Shown: piece after piece, positions 61,701 to 64,000 of the stretch | How the letters are laid out: each line of letters starts with the position of its first letter | How positions within the stretch are numbered: the first letter of the stretch is position 1 | Assembly (NCBI RefSeq): GCF_020085105.1 | Contig: NC_058046.1 | Location: 10,934,175-10,998,174 of the forward strand | Reading direction: 5' to 3' | Source of the DNA: Siniperca chuatsi | Lineage: Eukaryota > Chordata > Actinopteri > Centrarchiformes > Sinipercidae | DNA: 64,000 nt | Made by a program: the position numbers and the translations under genes | Notes under the pieces: model-generated | Database searches by the model: none | Told to the model about the DNA's origin: nothing | The model's input: the letters and a program-made list of their open reading frames with translations, nothing else

Positions 61701-64000
61701 CTTGTTTGAGACCTTTAGTTGTCCACTTCTGCAAAGCTCCGACTCTCAGATATCGTGGCTGCTGTTCTAGCATCACAGCCAAAGCTGGTTCACCTTGTGC
61801 TGAACCAGTCCTCTCTGCCACTGGCCTGCTCCCTTCTGAGCGCCTGGAGCGTAGCGTCATGGCCTTATCCTCCCACTGAGCTGATGGGATGTTCTCACTC
61901 ACTGCCCTGCTCTCTTCCACTGCCTGCACAGTGTCAAAGGCATGTAACACCCGCAGAGGACTTGATGGAGACACGGGGTCTTTGTAGGTGGCAGTGACCA
62001 GAGTTCCCTCATCCTCACTACTTCCTCCCTTAAATGATGGGCTGCTGAGCGAATCCTTGGCCTTGTTTACAGGCTTGCCCTCGTCCACCATCAGCACACT
62101 GTGCCTCTCCACAACATTTTCAAACAAGGATGCTCTCACTGTCTGTATGTCACTGCTCAGACCACTTTCCTTGGAAGTGGCACCAAATGTCTGTCCCGCC
62201 TCAGGCCCTTCAGGTGTGGAGGCTTTTGTGAGCTGCTTTTGGGGATCTTTTAAATCCACAAATGTCCTCTGGTCACTGGTGGTGAAAGCTGACTCTTCAA
62301 TCTATGAAAATTCAGAGATGTACTGAGAATTGTTAAGTGATAAGAGCAAGCTTGCAACATATTGTCTAATTGCATTAATTTAACAATCATGCTATTTTCT
62401 TTTTTTCACCATTTGAACACTATGTAACAATAACTATGGAATCATCTGAAAGAAATAAAAGCTTTAAAAAACAACTCTGAATTGAAATACTTTTAACTAC
62501 AAAACCAGAGATCAGAACAAATGTGACTTGACAAGAGAACAGGAGAAAATACAGCACACAAAGGAGTTAAAGTGATTGAGTGAACAACTGTCGGCGTAGA
62601 AGCGTTATCCCCTTGTTCTATGTTGGCCTCATAACAGTGGGTGTGGTGCAGAGGTGGTAATCAAAGCCTTTCTGTGTTGACCTATTCCCAGTGATCTCCT
62701 CTGTGTGTGTTTCATAACCGGCAGCCACCGGGGATGATTAATGTGCCGGCTGTGACGGCTTTGTATATCTATGGCTGTGACAATTTGCTGCAATGCCCCA
62801 TTTCCTCTAGGGAAATTTTTTTTTAAAGACACACAGACAGGGGTCGACAGCAAATATAAGAACTCTTAGTTTTCTCAAAGATATATTTCACCATGATTTA
62901 CCTATTCATGCCTAATTTTATAGTAAGTATATAGGCAGTCAATTAGGCTCATTCTGTCAAGAATTTTTTTTTTTAAACCGCTATAGAGGATAGCATGCGA
63001 AAGCTTCTCCCAGCACTGAGTTCTAACACTGTTTCTCATTGTTATTCTCATTTGCCTGTTAAACATAGACTGAGCCCAACAGAAACCAGTTCCTACGAAG
63101 CTTAGTCCCTTCTCTTACCCTCCACTGAGGATCTCTGCTGATCTCATGGCGGTCTGCTGAGGGACTGAGGGAAACACTGCCAAGGTCTGGCAACCTCTCA
63201 GATGAAAACCTGATGAACATACATCACACAAGACAAAAGCCATGCATGACAATGGAACTCCTGGACAAAGACATGGGACAAAAGCAAGGCGAGGAGAAAT
63301 TAAGAGCAGCTCTTACCTTTTAGTCAGGTCAAGGGGCAAGGGGCGGGGCTTCAGTGGTGGTTTCACAACAGGGCTCTGAGTTGGTGTTGTGTCTTCTGTC
63401 AGCTGCTTAATGAGCTGTTTAACACCCACTGGTGGTTCGATTTCAGGAACTGGCTGCACTGGAGAGTGAACATCTGACCCTTGGCCTGTGGCACCTGCCT
63501 CAGGAGAAGAGGATGAATCGAGGAGGAGACTGATTCGAGACTTGATGGTAATCGCAAGCTTATCCTCATCAGTCTCTTTCACAGTCATTTCTTCTGTCTT
63601 GCTTTGGTCTGAAACATCAGGCTTAGCTACACCATCATTACTTTGGGGTGTGGTACTCTTAGGGCTTTTCTCCTGCTCTCTTTTCTGTGGCAGTGCCTTC
63701 TCCTCTGGAGTGTTCTCCTTAGTATTTGCCTTGGGAGTTTTACGGTGCAGTGAAAGACCTATAGACTCAAACTTGGATGTGAGATCAGCTGAAAGTGGCC
63801 GTCTCCCAGCCCAGCGAGGGGCAGGAACTGGTGACTCTGTCTTGGTTGGACTGTCAAGGAAAATGGCTGATACAGGTCTGGGCCTGGAGCCTCTGGGCTT
63901 GGGTCGCAGTGGCACTGCTGCCTCTGGTTTGGCTTTCTCCTTTTCTTCTTCCTCCTGCCCTACCTGAACGAGAAAACCCATGGACTTGGCTCTGGTAATG
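44078..64000 (-). CDS. KIAA1671: KIAA1671-like / tankyrase-binding-protein-C-terminal family gene (5' end outside window)
   Basis: Large, mostly disordered protein of the KIAA1671/TNKS1BP1 type; biochemical role poorly known. Ten exons on the minus strand join in phase: 63963(or beyond)-63317, 63209-63119, 62301-59566, 59086-58961, 46863-46748, 45507-45342, 45177-45015, 44757-44624, 44413-44271 and 44153-44078. Together they encode 1465 residues. The C-terminus holds the family hallmark: RIALFGGMDPSALK, AHLKKRGDSDN, then EEDSPQWLKELKSKKRLSQ with stop at 44080-44078. The exon at 59086 is RS-rich (MRSRSVSRRSAPSS, SRMRSRSAHREQD). The exon at 45177 has a basic patch ending TTEDWLYRDST. The exon at 45507 is Ser/Pro-rich. 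Position beside crybb3 and crybb2 matches human 22q. Introns between 58961 and 46863 total about 12 kb and include an apparent alternative first exon. TNKS1BP1 itself is the main alternative identity. Confidence 0.85.
48385..48690 (+). repeat. interspersed repeat, family B copy 2
   Basis: Matches the reverse complement of 17435-17668 at both ends (agaactagtgtgtacgacat ... gcattcatagtgttgttca). An extra A/T-rich stretch is inserted at 48540-48615. Confidence 0.65.
49808..49932 (+). repeat. retroelement-like fragment, family not assigned
   Basis: The run gatgggagccgaaacgtctt ... cttttctacgatagaacact ... ggacgaatgagggactacac reads like a dispersed vertebrate repeat tail I have met before. I cannot name the family or find ends. 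It is not supported by a second copy in this window. Confidence 0.4.
53008..53280 (-). CDS. KIAA1671: apparent alternative first exon of the KIAA1671-like gene
   Basis: Open from ATG at 53280 (MEYLGDKLSVAHSQVSGW) to an excellent donor (CCACTGCT|gtaaga, edge 53008) in phase 0. This matches the phase of the next exon at 46863. An in-frame tag lies four codons upstream, so either translation starts here or the exon is entered at the acceptor ccagtag just after that stop. The protein is an amphipathic N-terminal segment (VGNVRRSLHGAFSLLSSSVE), then an Arg/Ser-rich stretch (RTNSLRSLASRSRESIRRFS). Joined to the six downstream exons it would give about 356 residues. I recognise no named domain. Coding status is likely from phase, donor and composition, but not proven. 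Confidence 0.65.
55545..55922. repeat. interspersed repeat, family A copy 6
   Basis: Contains gattagtcaatcgacagaaa, ttttgaactgttggttgaac and the end taataattagttgcagcttt, all shared with other family A copies. Confidence 0.72.
58703..58739. repeat. (CA)n microsatellite
   Basis: About 18 CA units following a short C run, in an intron of the KIAA1671-like gene. Confidence 0.97.
59566..62301 (-). CDS. KIAA1671: giant exon of the KIAA1671-like gene (912 codons, charged helix)
   Basis: One 2736-nt exon, phase 0 at both ends. It starts IEESAFTTSDQRTFVDLKDP after a ttttcatag acceptor and ends RDLRGSQ-type text at CAG|gtgagtc. Residues 1-345 of the exon look disordered, with short conserved-looking pieces (TVPFNDFSVRSAL, RRNPSLDEAFGKT). 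Residues of about 346-695 are almost only E, R, K, Q, L and M with few helix breakers (EREKQRELERQRQ types), consistent with a long coiled coil or single alpha-helix. The remaining 200 residues are disordered and proline-containing. The antisense frames over the helix read as long Ser/Leu/Cys-rich ORFs; these are artefacts of the repetitive codons. Confidence 0.9.
63317..64000 (-). CDS. KIAA1671: 5'-most visible exon of the KIAA1671-like gene
   Basis: Open through the window edge. An internal acceptor (ttttctcgttcag) would start the exon at 63963 in phase 0, which I prefer; the in-frame ATG at 63981 is not needed. It encodes a charged, Pro/Ser-rich segment with AVPLRPKPRGSRPRPVSAIF and APRWAGRRPLSADLTSKFES, then a Lys/Glu/Thr-rich stretch, ending PLPLDLTKR. 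It splices to 63209-63119 (FSSERLPDLGSVSLSPSADR). Confidence 0.82.

Overview
This is vertebrate nuclear DNA, almost certainly from a percomorph-like teleost. Coding exons are short and split by GT-AG introns. Intergenic DNA is AT-rich with CA/TG and AT microsatellites, a fish Tc1 transposon, MITEs and a LINE tail. There is no operon structure, CRISPR array, rRNA or recognisable tRNA. All gene models were built by hand from splice sites, reading phase and remembered protein families; no alignment or search was run.

Layout. (1) 458-759 (+): last coding exon of tmem150a. (2) 5124-6285 (-): complete rnf181, a RING-H2 E3 ligase in five coding exons, with a probable non-coding first exon near 7125-7170. 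These two are also neighbours in mammals. (3) 11543-30645 (-): complete paxillin gene. A canonical 526-residue form is obtained by skipping three in-frame cassette exons (12966-16250); including them gives about 1186 residues. Its probable 3' UTR reaches about 7.79 kb and carries a degenerate Tc1 element (8520-10147). (4) 31806-32984 (-): ctu1, the tRNA wobble-uridine thiolase. (5) 34655-35975 (-): crybb2. (6) 39606-41188 (-): crybb3 with an unusual proline-rich C-terminal tail. (7) 44078 to beyond 64000 (-): the 3' ten exons of a KIAA1671-like gene with a tankyrase-binding-protein-type C-terminus and one 2.7-kb exon encoding a roughly 350-residue charged helix.

The order KIAA1671-CRYBB3-CRYBB2 is the one seen on human 22q, so the right half is an old conserved block. 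The genes do not form a pathway: they cover focal adhesion (paxillin), tRNA modification (ctu1), ubiquitination (rnf181), lens structure (crystallins) and a probable cytoskeletal or tankyrase-linked protein.

I found no novel multi-gene system. The more interesting points are the paxillin long isoform with an extra LD-like motif, a possible GC-AG intron, the crybb3 tail, an apparent internal first exon in the KIAA1671-like gene, an internal duplication in its helix, and several well-delimited mobile elements, including a 602-bp MITE with perfect 8-bp target-site duplications and a nested insertion.
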